Positions 51,150 through 60,745 of a stretch of 64,000 nt of DNA are shown piece by piece. Position numbers and translations under genes: made by a program. Source of the DNA: Bacteroidales bacterium (GTDB taxonomy: Bacteria; Bacteroidota; Bacteroidia; Bacteroidales; UBA1402); assembly GCA_017464285.1 (NCBI GenBank), contig JAFUDT010000009.1:1-64000 (forward strand). Reading direction: 5' to 3'. The notes beneath the pieces are model-generated. The model saw only the letters and a program-made list of their open reading frames with translations. It did no database searches and had not been told where the DNA came from. The first letter of the stretch is position 1. Every line of letters starts with the position of its first letter.

Positions 51150-52463
51150 TCAGCAATACATGTTGACAATAGCTTCGTAGAGTTCTTGTTTGCCGCTGAT
51201 TTGGCGAGGTTCGCCGGCTTTTTTTGCGTAGGTCACCAAGTCTTCCAGACTCATTTTCCCTTCTTCAAAATCTTTTCCCTTGCCACTGTCAAAAGAAGCG
51301 TAACGCTCTTTGAGCATGGAGCAGTAAGGAGATTCCTGCAGCAGTCTGGCAGCTGCTTCCAGTGCACGGGCCATGGCATCCATGCCTGCGATGTGTGCAA
51401 TGAATATATCTTCCAGATCGGTGCTGTTGCGGCGGGTTTTGGCATCGAAGTTCGAACCGCCGTTGCCCAGGCCGCCATTGCGGATAATCTGCATCATGGC
51501 CTGAATCAGTTCAAAATTGTCGATGGGGAACTGGTCGGTGTCCCAGCCGTTCTGGTAGTCACCGCGGTTAGCATCAATGCTGCCCAGCATACCATTGTCG
51601 ACGGCGACAGCCAGTTCGTGCTCAAAAGTGTGGCCTGCCAGTGTAGCATGGTTGACTTCAATGTTGACCTTGAAATCTTTATCCAGACCGTGAGCCCTGA
51701 GGAAACCGATGACGGTTTCAGTATCGACATCATACTGGTGCTTGGTCGGCTCCATGGGTTTGGGTTCGACCAGGAAGGTCCCTTTGAACCCCTTGGCACG
51801 GGCATAGTCACGGGCCTTGGTCAACATCATGGCCAGATGCTCTTTTTCACGTTTCTGATCGGTATTGAGCAGGCTCATATAGCCTTCTCTGCCGCCCCAG
51901 AAAACATAGTTGGAACCGCCCAGTTCGATGGTGGCATCGATGGCGTTCTTAATCTGTACGGCGGCACGGGCCACGACATTAAAATCAGGATTGGTCGCAG
52001 CTCCGTTCATGTAGCGTTTATGACCAAAGATATTGGCCGTGCCCCATAACAGCTTGATGCCTGTTTCTGCCTGTTTCTGTTTGAGATAGGCGACAACTTC
52101 CTTGAGATTCTTCTCGTAAGTGTCGATATCAGCGGCTTCGGCCACCAGATCCACATCATGGAAGCAATAATACTCAATTCCCAATTTCTGCATGATTTCA
52201 AAACCGGCATCGACTTTTGCCTTGGCAGCCTTGACGGGGTCTTTTTCTGCATTCCAGGGGAAAGTCTTGGTGCCTCCGCCAAACTGGTCAGAACCTTCTG
52301 CACAGAGGGTGTGCCACCAGGCCATGGCGAATTTCAGCCAGTCTTTCATTTTCTTGCCCATGATTTCCTTTTCGGCATCATAGTAGCGATAAGCCAGCGG
52401 GTTCCTGGAGTTTACTCCTTCAAATTTAATTTTCCCGACTTCGGGGAAGAATTCTTTTGCCAT
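51150..52463 (-). CDS. xylA: Xylose isomerase
   Basis: Converts D-xylose to D-xylulose. 437 residues of the long class-II type ([23 protein letters not shown]). The catalytic base region [10 protein letters not shown] and the metal-binding [14 protein letters not shown] are present, as are [17 protein letters not shown] and SIDANRGD. It is the last gene of the sugar operon; xylulokinase is 26 bases upstream. Confidence 0.97.
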   Translation of the reverse strand: MAKEFFPEVGKIKFEGVNSRNPLAYRYYDAEKEIMGKKMKDWLKFAMAWWHTLCAEGSDQFGGGTKTFPWNAEKDPVKAAKAKVDAGFEIMQKLGIEYYCFHDVDLVAEAADIDTYEKNLKEVVAYLKQKQAETGIKLLWGTANIFGHKRYMNGAATNPDFNVVARAAVQIKNAIDATIELGGSNYVFWGGREGYMSLLNTDQKREKEHLAMMLTKARDYARAKGFKGTFLVEPKPMEPTKHQYDVDTETVIGFLRAHGLDKDFKVNIEVNHATLAGHTFEHELAVAVDNGMLGSIDANRGDYQNGWDTDQFPIDNFELIQAMMQIIRNGGLGNGGSNFDAKTRRNSTDLEDIFIAHIAGMDAMARALEAAARLLQESPYCSMLKERYASFDSGKGKDFEEGKMSLEDLVTYAKKAGEPRQISGKQELYEAIVNMYC

Positions 52464-52489
52464 AGTTGTTTGATTTTTTTGTATGATAC

Positions 52490-53962
52490 TTACAGATAAC
52501 TTTTCCAGCGGAGATAGGCCTCTCGATAGGCTGCGGAATCTTTTTCAACGGGAAAGATTTCTTCGACTTTCTGTAGAGAGGCAAAAGCCTCGTGTGCATC
52601 CTTGTAAATGCCTGCTCCCAACCCGGCACCGCGGGCTGCACCGATGGAACCGTCGGTGTTGTAGAGTTCAATGCAGGCCCCCGTCAGGCCGGCCAGCGTA
52701 TCGCGGAAGACAGGATTGAGGAACATGTTGGCTTTGCCTGCTCTAATGAGTTTGGTCTCTATGCCTATAGAGTTCATGATTTCCATTCCGTAGGCAAAAG
52801 CAAAGACCACGCCTTCCTGGACAGCCCGCAGCAGGTGCGGCTGCCCATGTCGATTGAACTGCAGGCCATGAATGCTGCATGCTCCGGCCTTGTTTTCGAA
52901 CATGCGCTCACTTCCATTGCCGAAGGGCAGGATGGAAAGACCGTCGCAACCGATGGGAGCCTGGGCTGCCACTTCGTTGAGCTGGGCATAGGAAAGAGCA
53001 CAGGAAGAGGAGTTGCGTTTCATCCAGGCATTGGTGATGCCGGTGCCGTTGATGCACAGCAAGACTCCTATGCGGGTCTGAGACTTTGTATGATTGACAT
53101 GGGCAAAGCTGTTCACCCTGGATTTGGGGTCGTAATTGATATGCCCGTTCACACCGTAGACTACTCCGGAAGTACCGGCCGTGGCGGCTACTTCTCCCGG
53201 GTTTAGCACGTTGAGTGACAGGGCATTGTTAGGCTGGTCTCCTCCCCGGTAGCATACGGGAGTACCGGCTTTCAATCCCAGTTCTTCGGCGGCTTGGCGG
53301 GAGAGCTGTCCCTGAGGGGCAAAACTGGGCAGTATTTCAGGAATCCAGTCTGCGGAAAAGCCAAAGTAGTCCATCAGGAATTGAGCGGGCCGATGAGCGG
53401 TGAAATCCCATAGGATCCCTTCGGACAGTCCCGAGGCAGTTGTCGTGCATTCTCCGGTCAGACGCAGGGCGATATAATCGCCGGGAAGCATGAACTTGTC
53501 GATTTTATCGAAAATTTCAGGCTCGTGTTCCTTGACCCAAGCCAGTTTTGATGCGGTGAAATTGCCTGGTGAGTTGAGCAGATGTGACAGGCATTTCTCT
53601 TCCCCGATTTCGCGAAAAGCCTTTTCTCCATAAGGAACGGCTCTGGAATCGCACCAGATAATGGCTGGACGCAACAGGCGGGCATGCTTGTCGGTCAACA
53701 CCAGCCCGTGCATCTGGTAGGAAATACCGATGCCGGCAATATCTGTGGCATCAATGCGTGACTCTGCCAGAATGGCTTGTGTGGAGGCTTTGAGATTCTC
53801 CCACCAGGTATTGGGATCCTGTTCCGCCCAGCCTGTCTGCAGGGCGGTAATGGGCATTTCTTGTCGGGGAAAGAACGATGTCGAAAGGCAAACTCCCGAC
53901 TGTGCGTCAATGAGGGATGCCTTGACCGAAGAACTTCCGATGTCGTAGCCGAGTAGGTACAT
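52490..53962 (-). CDS. xylB: Xylulokinase
   Basis: A FGGY-family kinase of 490 residues that phosphorylates xylulose for the pentose-phosphate pathway. The N-terminal ATPase-fold motif is [41 protein letters not shown] marks the sugar site, and [10 protein letters not shown] and AGTSGVVYG form the ATP-site half. It lies 5 bases after galK and is co-transcribed. Confidence 0.94.
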   Translation of the reverse strand: MYLLGYDIGSSSVKASLIDAQSGVCLSTSFFPRQEMPITALQTGWAEQDPNTWWENLKASTQAILAESRIDATDIAGIGISYQMHGLVLTDKHARLLRPAIIWCDSRAVPYGEKAFREIGEEKCLSHLLNSPGNFTASKLAWVKEHEPEIFDKIDKFMLPGDYIALRLTGECTTTASGLSEGILWDFTAHRPAQFLMDYFGFSADWIPEILPSFAPQGQLSRQAAEELGLKAGTPVCYRGGDQPNNALSLNVLNPGEVAATAGTSGVVYGVNGHINYDPKSRVNSFAHVNHTKSQTRIGVLLCINGTGITNAWMKRNSSSCALSYAQLNEVAAQAPIGCDGLSILPFGNGSERMFENKAGACSIHGLQFNRHGQPHLLRAVQEGVVFAFAYGMEIMNSIGIETKLIRAGKANMFLNPVFRDTLAGLTGACIELYNTDGSIGAARGAGLGAGIYKDAHEAFASLQKVEEIFPVEKDSAAYREAYLRWKSYL

Positions 53963-53967
53963 GATGA

Positions 53968-55110
53968 TTATTTGATTTTATGTGAACCGCCGCCGATTTT
54001 TACCTCGTAAATTTTCGGGGATTTGTGGAATTTCTCCTTATAGTTTGAAATGGCATTCTGGATAAAGCCGTCATAAACAGATTCCTCCAGCAGGTTGATA
54101 GTGCAGCCTCCAAAGCCTCCGCCCATCATACGGGCTCCCAAAACTCCGCATTTACGGGCCACCTCTACCAGGAAATCGGATTCATCACAGCTTACGTTGT
54201 ATTCTTTGCTCAGCCCTTCATGGGAGGCAAACATCAATTCCCCGAATTTCCTGTAATCGCTTCTCTTGAGGGCTTCCTGCGCTTCCAGCACCCGGAGGTT
54301 CTCTTTAATTACATACATGCAGCGACGGAAGGTGCTTTCTTTGAGTTTTTTCTTGAATTCTCCGAGCATTTCCGGACTGACATCTCTCAAAAGCGTCACC
54401 TTGGGATACTTTTTCTGGATAGTGGCTACGCCCTCTTCACATTCAGCCCGCCTGATATTGTATTCCGAAGCTGCCAGATTGTGCTTGACCTGCGTGTCAA
54501 GCAAAACGACACGGCAATGCTCAGGATGGAAAGGCAAGGATTCGTATTCCAGAGAGCGGCAGTCAAGACGTAAGACATGACCTTCCTCCCCAAAGACGGA
54601 GGCAAATTGGTCCATGATGCCACAGCGCACTCCTACAGAATTGTGCTCGGCGGCCTGTCCGATTCTGGCCATCTCCATTTTGCTCAGCCCCAGCTGATAG
54701 AGGTCGTTCAGGGCAAAGACGAAGGTCGATTCCAGGGCGGCGGAGGTGGAAAGCCCTGACCCGATGGGAATGTCGCCGCCGAAGACACAGTCAAACCCGT
54801 GAATTTCTTTGCCCGCCTTGACCAGTTCGCTGATCACTCCATAAATATACATGGCCCAGCTTTGGATGGGCTTTTCATCGAGGGCGAATTCCTCGGTTTC
54901 CTTCATGTCGTAGGAATAGACGTGAACGATGTCTGTTCCGTTGGGACGGATGGCCGCCACGATGACTTTGTCGATAGCACCCGGCAGGACAAAACCACCG
55001 TTGTAATCGGTGTGTTCACCAATCAGATTCACTCTTCCGGGGGAAGCATACAGAGAATAGTCGTCTCCGTAGCGACTGACGAACTGTTTGCAAATGGCAG
55101 AATAATCCAT
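53968..55110 (-). CDS. galK: Galactokinase
   Basis: A GHMP kinase of 380 residues. The galactokinase signature PGRVNLIGEHTDYNGGFVLP is near residue 25, the nucleotide-binding motif GGDIPIGSGLSTSAALE near residue 110, and the third GHMP motif is GARMMGGGFGGCTI. It makes galactose-1-phosphate. It lies 12 bases after the nucleotidyltransferase gene. No galT or galE is in the window. Confidence 0.96.
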   Translation of the reverse strand: MDYSAICKQFVSRYGDDYSLYASPGRVNLIGEHTDYNGGFVLPGAIDKVIVAAIRPNGTDIVHVYSYDMKETEEFALDEKPIQSWAMYIYGVISELVKAGKEIHGFDCVFGGDIPIGSGLSTSAALESTFVFALNDLYQLGLSKMEMARIGQAAEHNSVGVRCGIMDQFASVFGEEGHVLRLDCRSLEYESLPFHPEHCRVVLLDTQVKHNLAASEYNIRRAECEEGVATIQKKYPKVTLLRDVSPEMLGEFKKKLKESTFRRCMYVIKENLRVLEAQEALKRSDYRKFGELMFASHEGLSKEYNVSCDESDFLVEVARKCGVLGARMMGGGFGGCTINLLEESVYDGFIQNAISNYKEKFHKSPKIYEVKIGGGSHKIK

Positions 55111-55122
55111 AGTGTTGCTGAA

Positions 55123-56028
55123 TTACCAGAGTTTAGACGGATAGATGCCGTCGTGAATTTGTTCGGCTATTTTGTCAACCACGTACTGACGGTCGGCAGC
55201 ATAGGTTACCCCAAACCATTTGGAGGTCGTGTCAAGCACCTCACAAGTTACTTTGCCCGAGGAAATCAGGTTATTGACAACCCAGGGAATATAGAACTCA
55301 GCCTTAGGCTGCTGGAGATTGGCATCGAGAAAGATTTTGAAATTCTCCTCGGAATAGTCGAAATAGTCAGGAGTAAAACCCCACATGTTCATCGAAACGG
55401 GGGCATTCTCATCGACAGAGACCAAATTATCTTCGTCATCCTTGTATTTGACTTTTCCGTCGGTATCACGGATGATGTAGGTCCGCTCCACGACATTGGT
55501 GAGCAAGTTGTTCTCGTCAGTCTGGCACAGGCCGCGGGCTACAGATCCGCTTTCCGACAGAGTATTGCCGACCCGGTAGCCGACCATGCAGTATTTGTTT
55601 TGCTGTCCTTCCATGCGACGGAGGAAGTCGGCCAGCACGGCAAAGCTGTCCTTGCCGTAGAAGTCATCGGCATTGATCACGGCAAAAGGTTCGTGGATGA
55701 CATCCTTGCCCATCAGAACGGCGTGGTTGGTGCCCCAGGGCTTGGTGCGCCCGGCGGGACAGGTATAGCCGGCCGGCAGATAGGAGGTCTCCTGGAAGAC
55801 GATTTCAACGGGCAGGATGCCTTGGTATTTGCTGGCGATTTTGGTACGGAAGTCTTCTTCGAACTGGTGACGGATCACAAAAACGACTTTGCCGAAACCG
55901 GCGCGGGCCGCATCGAAAATGGAATAGTCCATGATGGTTTCTCCGTTGGGCCCCAGTCCGTCAAGCTGTTTGAGACCGCCGTAACGGCTGCCCATACCGG
56001 CAGCCAGAACAAACAATGTAGGTTTCAT
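55123..56028 (-). CDS. Sugar-1-phosphate nucleotidyltransferase
   Basis: A 301-residue enzyme with the pyrophosphorylase opening FVLAAGMGSRYGGLKQLDGL and an NADDFYGKDSFAVL metal/nucleotide site. It differs from typical GalU. Being first in an operon with galK, it may turn the galactokinase product or another sugar-1-phosphate into a UDP-sugar, but this is inference. Transcription probably starts from the TATATTTG box at 56087-56094. Confidence 0.82.
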   Translation of the reverse strand: MKPTLFVLAAGMGSRYGGLKQLDGLGPNGETIMDYSIFDAARAGFGKVVFVIRHQFEEDFRTKIASKYQGILPVEIVFQETSYLPAGYTCPAGRTKPWGTNHAVLMGKDVIHEPFAVINADDFYGKDSFAVLADFLRRMEGQQNKYCMVGYRVGNTLSESGSVARGLCQTDENNLLTNVVERTYIIRDTDGKVKYKDDEDNLVSVDENAPVSMNMWGFTPDYFDYSEENFKIFLDANLQQPKAEFYIPWVVNNLISSGKVTCEVLDTTSKWFGVTYAADRQYVVDKIAEQIHDGIYPSKLW

Positions 56029-56086
56029 ATCTATGTCTATGGTCTAAATAAAAACAGAGCTAAGCGAAAAGCTGATTTCCATGACG

Positions 56087-56094
56087 CAAATATA
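56087..56094 (-). promoter_or_regulatory. -7 box for the nucleotidyltransferase-galK-xylB-xylA operon
   Basis: The minus strand reads TATATTTG, exact to consensus. It faces away from the plus-strand box at 56107, only 12 bases apart. Confidence 0.5.
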
Positions 56095-56106
56095 CTGAGA
56101 ATATTT

Positions 56107-56114
56107 TACCTTTG
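56107..56114 (+). promoter_or_regulatory. -7 box for the cyclophilin-M16 genes
   Basis: TACCTTTG, exact to consensus, 42 bases before the ATG at 56157. No clear -33. Confidence 0.5.
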
Positions 56115-56156
56115 TAGCCTTATCTACCACAATGACTACAAAAAACAGCGACAACA

Positions 56157-56963
56157 ATGAAAAAAACAATAACCGTCACATGGCTGACATTCTTTTTATT
56201 ATTTACCATGCAGGCAGAAACCAAGGTTTTAATCCAGACCACGATGGGCGACATCGTGATTCGTCTCTATGACGAAACCCCGCAGCATCGCGACAATTTC
56301 ATCAAACTGGTGGAGAGCGGTTTTTACAACGATCTGATTTTCCATCGGGTAATCAAGGACTTCATGATACAGGGCGGTGATCCTGATTCGAGGAATGCTG
56401 CTCCCGCGCAGCAGCTGGGAGCCGGCGGTCCCGGCTATACCGTCCCTGCTGAATTTGTCTATCCGAAATATTTCCACAAACGCGGCGCTTTGTCGGCAGC
56501 ACGACAGGCAGACCAGGTCAACCCGACAAAAGCCTCTTCGGGTTCGCAGTTTTATATCGTCTGGGGCCAGATCTACACATCGGCTCAAATGAAGCAGATG
56601 GAAGGCCAAAAGGTTGAACAGATGAAGAATGCCTATTTTCAGAGTCTGGCCATGCAGCAGCAGGACAAGATCCGGGCTATGTACCAGGCCCAGGACCAGT
56701 TGGGCCTGCAGCGTTTGCAGCAGGAACTGGCCTACCAGACCGACAAGTATTTTGCCGAGCATCCGGTGCAGCCCTTCACCGCAGAGCAGCTCAAATCGTA
56801 CACCACCGTGGGAGGCACACCTTTCCTCGACAACGAATACACTGTCTTCGGCGAGGTGGTCGAAGGACTGGAGGTCGTTGAGAAGATCCAGGCCGTCAAG
56901 ACCCAGCCGGGCGACCGTCCCGAGCAGGACATCAAGATGAAGATGAGCCTTGTTAAAGACTAG
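56157..56963 (+). CDS. Exported cyclophilin-type peptidyl-prolyl isomerase
   Basis: A 268-residue protein with a signal peptide (MKKTITVTWLTFFLLFTMQA). The cyclophilin core is clear (TTMGDIVIRLYDETPQHRDNF, LIFHRVIKDFMIQGGDPDS, SSGSQFYIVWGQ, GEVVEGLEVVEKI). A ~60-residue helical insert (from TSAQMKQMEGQKVEQ) typical of Bacteroidetes cyclophilins interrupts it. It helps fold exported proteins. The M16 protease gene begins one base after its stop. Confidence 0.93.
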   Translation: MKKTITVTWLTFFLLFTMQAETKVLIQTTMGDIVIRLYDETPQHRDNFIKLVESGFYNDLIFHRVIKDFMIQGGDPDSRNAAPAQQLGAGGPGYTVPAEFVYPKYFHKRGALSAARQADQVNPTKASSGSQFYIVWGQIYTSAQMKQMEGQKVEQMKNAYFQSLAMQQQDKIRAMYQAQDQLGLQRLQQELAYQTDKYFAEHPVQPFTAEQLKSYTTVGGTPFLDNEYTVFGEVVEGLEVVEKIQAVKTQPGDRPEQDIKMKMSLVKD

Positions 56964-56964
56964 C

Positions 56965-58206
56965 ATGAAGATAGGCCGCCACGTGCTTGCCAACGGGCTC
57001 AGGCTGCTGCATTACTACGATGCCAGCACCCGGATGGTGACCGTCAATCTCATGTACAATGTCGGTTCGAAGGACGAGCATCCCGACCATACCGGCTTTG
57101 CCCACCTGTTCGAGCATCTGATGTTCGGCGGTTCGGCCCATGTGCCCGACTACGACGGCGTGGTCCAGAACGCCTCGGGCGAAAACAACGCCTGGACCAT
57201 GCCCGATGTGACCAATTATTATCTCACCCTGCCGGCCAACCACCTGGAAACAGCGCTCTATGTGGAGAGCGACCGCATGTTTGCCCTGAATATCAATCAG
57301 GAGAGTCTGGATGTGCAGAAGCAGGTGGTGCTGGAGGAATTCAAGCAAAGCACTCTGAACCAGCCCTATGGCGATGTGGCCATGCTCATGCGTCCGATGG
57401 TTTACGGCAACCATCCTTATTCGTGGCCGACTATCGGGAAGCAGCTTTCACATATCGAACAGTTCTCCCTGAAGGATGTCCGGGACTTTTATCAGCGTTT
57501 CTATGCTCCTGACAATGCCGTGCTGGCCATTTGCGGCCATGTGGGCTTTGAGGAGTGTGTCGCCTTGGTCGAAAAATGGTTCGGCGACATTCCGGCCCGG
57601 GCCGTCAAGGCGCGCCACTTGCCCCCAGTGCCCAGACAGATGGATGCCAAAAGTCTGGATGTTGTCCGCCCGGTGCCTTTGGATGCCTTGTACAAATGCT
57701 GGCATGCTCCTTCGGTGACGGAACCGGGCTACCGCGAGTGCGACCTGATGACCGACCTGCTGGCCGGCGGCCGCTCGGCCAGGCTGTTCCAACGTCTGGT
57801 CAAGGAGCGCCTGCTGTTCAGCGGACTGGACATCTATGTGGGTGGTGAGGCGGAAGTTTCGGCCGGCAGCATCCAATTTACCGGCAAGCCGGTGGCCGGT
57901 GTTTCGCTCGAGGAAGCCGAGCAGGGGCTCAATGAGGAATTGGAGCGCTTTGTTGCCGAGGAGGTGTCGGCAGAGGAATTGCAGAAGGTCAAGAACAAAT
58001 ATGAGTCGGCCTACTTGTTCCGCAACACCAACTGCCAGCATGTGGCCACGCAACTCTGCTGGTATGAGACGGTGAGTTGCGCTGAAAACTATCTTGAGGA
58101 TTGTGATTTGACCCTGCGGGTGACGGCGGCATCCATCCGTCAGACGGCGGCGGAGGTTTTCCGACCGGAAAACTGCTCCACCCTCTACTACCGCCGCCAG
58201 CAGTAG
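56965..58206 (+). CDS. M16 family zinc peptidase (pitrilysin-like)
   Basis: A 413-residue insulinase-like protease. The inverted zinc motif HxxEH is FAHLFEHLMFGG near residue 46, with the distal Glu about 76 residues later (typical). The second half is the inactive M16C-like lobe. I start at 56965, one base after the cyclophilin stop; an ATG at 56950 would overlap it. No signal peptide is seen, so it is probably cytoplasmic or periplasm-associated by other means. Confidence 0.9.
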   Translation: MKIGRHVLANGLRLLHYYDASTRMVTVNLMYNVGSKDEHPDHTGFAHLFEHLMFGGSAHVPDYDGVVQNASGENNAWTMPDVTNYYLTLPANHLETALYVESDRMFALNINQESLDVQKQVVLEEFKQSTLNQPYGDVAMLMRPMVYGNHPYSWPTIGKQLSHIEQFSLKDVRDFYQRFYAPDNAVLAICGHVGFEECVALVEKWFGDIPARAVKARHLPPVPRQMDAKSLDVVRPVPLDALYKCWHAPSVTEPGYRECDLMTDLLAGGRSARLFQRLVKERLLFSGLDIYVGGEAEVSAGSIQFTGKPVAGVSLEEAEQGLNEELERFVAEEVSAEELQKVKNKYESAYLFRNTNCQHVATQLCWYETVSCAENYLEDCDLTLRVTAASIRQTAAEVFRPENCSTLYYRRQQ

Positions 58207-58227
58207 CCCCAGTTGAAAAAATATTTC

Positions 58228-58235
58228 TACCTTTG
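58228..58235 (+). promoter_or_regulatory. Orphan -7 box
   Basis: TACCTTTG, exact, but the only plus-strand frame after it (ATG at 58264) is 17 codons long. It may be the remains of a lost gene's promoter. Confidence 0.35.
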
Positions 58236-58261
58236 AAACAGCGGCGATATTTTTTGTTGGG

Positions 58262-58459
58262 CTATGGAAAAACTTTTACCGGTAGTCGTGAAGCTGCAGC
58301 CATACGGTCTTTTGAGTCGTTGATGGCCATCAGATCTTTGTACATGACACCATCTTCGATGTATTTAGATAGCACATTTTCAAGATGCTGACGGAAAAAT
58401 GCCGTCGATCTGTTTGGTGTGCCTTTTTGTCGGCCACCTGTTTTGATGTCTTTTGCCAT
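58262..58459 (-). pseudogene. Short GTPNR-type ORF, probably truncated
   Basis: 65 residues beginning MAKDIKTGGRQKGTPNRSTA. The GGRxxGTPN opening is seen in small Bacteroidetes and phage proteins (terminase-small-subunit-like or DUF of this style), which usually run to about 90-110 residues. Here the end (RLPVKVFP) departs from the expected pattern just before an orphan plus-strand promoter. It has its own exact TATCTTTG -7 box at 58492-58499. Whether it is functional is unclear. Confidence 0.45.
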
Positions 58460-58491
58460 ATTGTTGAACGTTTAAGGGTTACTACTGCGAG

Positions 58492-58499
58492 CAAAGATA
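58492..58499 (-). promoter_or_regulatory. -7 box for the short ORF
   Basis: The minus strand reads TATCTTTG, 32 bases before the ATG; an upstream TTTTC lies near the -33 position. Confidence 0.45.
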
Positions 58500-58700
58500 G
58501 CGGAGAAACTAAGGATGAAAACCTATCTGTTAATTCTCTGCATGATTAAGATGCAATATGGTTCTTTGTTGAGCTGCATGATATGGTTGAGGCTCCCCCC
58601 AAAAGTGGATTCTTGCTTGTACGCTGCTCTCCTTCCTTGCATTTCGGCTTAGTGATTATAACTAGTAGTTTTCCGTAGTATGCAAATAGTCACATTATTA

Positions 58701-58731
58701 TTTCATTTTTCAAGAAAACCATATAAATTTG
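58701..58731 (+). promoter_or_regulatory. Promoter of the Big2/FISUMP lipoprotein gene
   Basis: TTTC (58701-58704; one mismatch), 19 bases, TAAATTTG (58724-58731). Confidence 0.5.
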
Positions 58732-58809
58732 TTGCTTGACTGAAAGGTCTGTCATTTTGATGGCATTTAGGCTATTGATTAATTGACGAAACGACCGAAT
58801 AATTGAGCG

Positions 58810-60330
58810 ATGAAAACATTACTACGTTTTTTGTTTGTGGCTTCGTCCATACTGCTGTTTTTTTCTAGTTGCAAAGGAGATAAAGAGGAACTCGTTGGCA
58901 CGGGAGTGAAGACCCTGGATGCCAAGGATGTCACTGAATCCAAGGCCCTGCTTTGCGGTTTAATCAATGCCCCTGACCCGGTGGCACTGGACTTCGAGTT
59001 TGGATTCGAGATATCGATGGAGCCCGTTTTCACCACCGAATCCACCTCGAAAGTACAACCCAAATATTACAACGAAAACCATGAGTTCAGCTATCAGCTG
59101 GAAAACCTCATGCACGCCTCTACCTACCATTATCGCGCCTACATGATCAATCAAATGATGTTGTATCATGGCGAAGTCAAGTCCTTCACAACTGGAGTGA
59201 TTCCGGTTGAAAGCGTTTCGCTGGATAGGAACGATTATACTTTCAATGCTATCGGAAATTCCCTGAACCTCAGGGCTACCATTCTCCCATCAGATGCAAC
59301 TAATAAGAGTATTGAATGGTCTTCTAATAACGAAAATGTAGCCACTGTTGATAGTTATGGACGTGTCATCGCCCAGGGTAACGGTAGAGCCATCATAACT
59401 GTAAAGACCGTGGATCAGGAAAAAACGGATACCTGTGCTATCACTGTGAAGCAACTGGTTACAAGCATTGCAATAAGCAACACATCGCTTTTTCTTGTGG
59501 TTGGTGAAGAAGATACTCTCTCTGTGACATCTGTTTTGCCAGATAATGCCTATGACAAGACATACACTTGGACTTCATCTGATAATTCGGTAGCCACTGT
59601 AGATGAGAAAGGCAAAGTGACAGCTGTAGCCCGGGGCACAGCCATTATCAAGGCCACAGCCAATGACGGCAGCGGCGTCAGCTCGAGTTGTCAGGTATTA
59701 GTAAGGAGTAATTCTTGTCCTGACGGCGCTGTGGATTTAGGCCTGAGTGTATACTGGTCGACCTGTAACCTTAGCGAATCGGGATTAGTCAATTCTCCTG
59801 AAGTATATGGTGATTACTTTGCTTGGGGAGAAACCAGTAGCAAGTTGAATGTGCCATATGATTGGTCGAGTTACAAATGGTGTAACGGATCATCCACCTC
59901 ACTTACCAAATATAACATCTACAGTTCCTATGGAACAGTCGACAATAAAACCACTCTTGATTCCGAAGATGATGTGGCTCATGTGATACTCGGCGGCAGT
60001 TGGCGTATGCCTACCGATGCTGAGTGGAGGGAACTTCTGGAAAAATGCTCTTGGACATGGACTAGCAATTACAATGGTACAGGAGTCGCAGGAAGAATAG
60101 TAACCAGCAATGTCGAGGGTTATAAGGATAAGAGCATCTTTCTTCCCGCCGCTGGTGGCCGGAGCGTCACCAGTCTCAGCGATGCGGGATCCCGCGGCTA
60201 CTACTGGTCTTCTTCCCTCCTTACGGACTACCCGGGCTACGCGTGGAACGTTGTCTTCTATTCCGGCTATGCCAGCTGGGGCGTCGACAACCGTTACTTC
60301 GGGTTCTCAGTCCGTCCTGTCTCAGAATAA
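58810..60330 (+). CDS. Surface lipoprotein with Big2 repeats and a C-type-lectin/FISUMP-like C-terminus
   Basis: 506 residues. A lipoprotein signal (MKTLLRFLFVASSILLFFSSC) is followed by an Fn3-like domain (LENLMHASTYHYRAYMI), two bacterial Ig-like Big2 domains (each with WSSNNENVATVDSYGRV-type motifs) and, from about residue 305, a FISUMP/DUF1566-like domain (VDLGLSVYWSTCNL, GGSWRMPTDAEWRELL, ending YFGFSVRPVSE). Probably displayed on the cell surface for adhesion or binding. The last ~45 codons are GC-rich with C at most third positions, unlike the middle of the gene. That pattern is discussed under findings. Confidence 0.85.
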   Translation: MKTLLRFLFVASSILLFFSSCKGDKEELVGTGVKTLDAKDVTESKALLCGLINAPDPVALDFEFGFEISMEPVFTTESTSKVQPKYYNENHEFSYQLENLMHASTYHYRAYMINQMMLYHGEVKSFTTGVIPVESVSLDRNDYTFNAIGNSLNLRATILPSDATNKSIEWSSNNENVATVDSYGRVIAQGNGRAIITVKTVDQEKTDTCAITVKQLVTSIAISNTSLFLVVGEEDTLSVTSVLPDNAYDKTYTWTSSDNSVATVDEKGKVTAVARGTAIIKATANDGSGVSSSCQVLVRSNSCPDGAVDLGLSVYWSTCNLSESGLVNSPEVYGDYFAWGETSSKLNVPYDWSSYKWCNGSSTSLTKYNIYSSYGTVDNKTTLDSEDDVAHVILGGSWRMPTDAEWRELLEKCSWTWTSNYNGTGVAGRIVTSNVEGYKDKSIFLPAAGGRSVTSLSDAGSRGYYWSSSLLTDYPGYAWNVVFYSGYASWGVDNRYFGFSVRPVSE

Positions 60331-60332
60331 TA

Positions 60333-60362
60333 GGACGGCCAAGGCCTGTGGGCTAGCCGTCC
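60333..60362 (+). other. GC-rich hairpin just after the Big2/FISUMP gene
   Basis: Arms GGACGGC (60333-60339) and GCCGTCC (60356-60362) flank a 16-base loop, starting 2 bases after the stop. It precedes a separate terminator. Confidence 0.55.
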
Positions 60363-60372
60363 GGCCGACTGC

Positions 60373-60395
60373 GAATGCTGTCTGCATTCATTTTT
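60373..60395 (+). terminator. Terminator after the Big2/FISUMP gene
   Basis: GAATGC and GCATTC around a 5-base loop, followed by ATTTTT. Confidence 0.7.
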
Positions 60396-60585
60396 AATGA
60401 GAAAAATACTATCTTAGTGCTGTTGCAAAACACACAACGAATCAATTGTAGTAAACCCGTTCCAGGTCGTGAGATTAGGACGGGTTTTCAATTAATAAAA
60501 CACCTATCTCGGGAATATCTCGGGAATTATTTCAAAAGTAAAATGACAACAAGCAGATAAATAGCTTATTGTCATTTCTGTGAAG

Positions 60586-60657
60586 TAGTCCCGCCGGGAA
60601 TCGAACCCGGATCAACGGTTTAGGAAACCGCGATTCTATCCATTGAACTACAGGACC
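60586..60657 (-). tRNA. tRNA-Arg (anticodon CCU)
   Basis: On the minus strand a 72-base cloverleaf begins GGTCCTG and ends with CGGGACT plus discriminator A. The anticodon loop is TTCCTAA (anticodon CCT, reading AGG). The T arm is CCGGG-TTCGATT-CCCGG. CCA is not encoded. The acceptor stem pairs fully with two G-U pairs. Confidence 0.93.
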
Positions 60658-60745
60658 GTCAGGAATGGTGGATGACAATTGCCGTTTTGTGCGGCAAAAG
60701 TAAGCTTTTCTGTTGAATTGGGCAACTCTCTGCCGGGGAGGGGTC

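Larger units (their letters stand above)
58460..58809. other. AT-rich gap before the Big2/FISUMP gene
   Basis: 350 bases with the minus-strand box for the short ORF at one end and the plus-strand promoter 58701-58731 at the other. No ORF or RNA gene was recognised between them. The leader of the next gene is about 70 bases. Confidence 0.5.

Noticed and set aside
54799-56160. A 453-codon plus-strand frame opposite galK and the nucleotidyltransferase
   Set aside because: It spans two real genes and their gap on the other strand and its product has no recognisable pattern; a codon-bias shadow.
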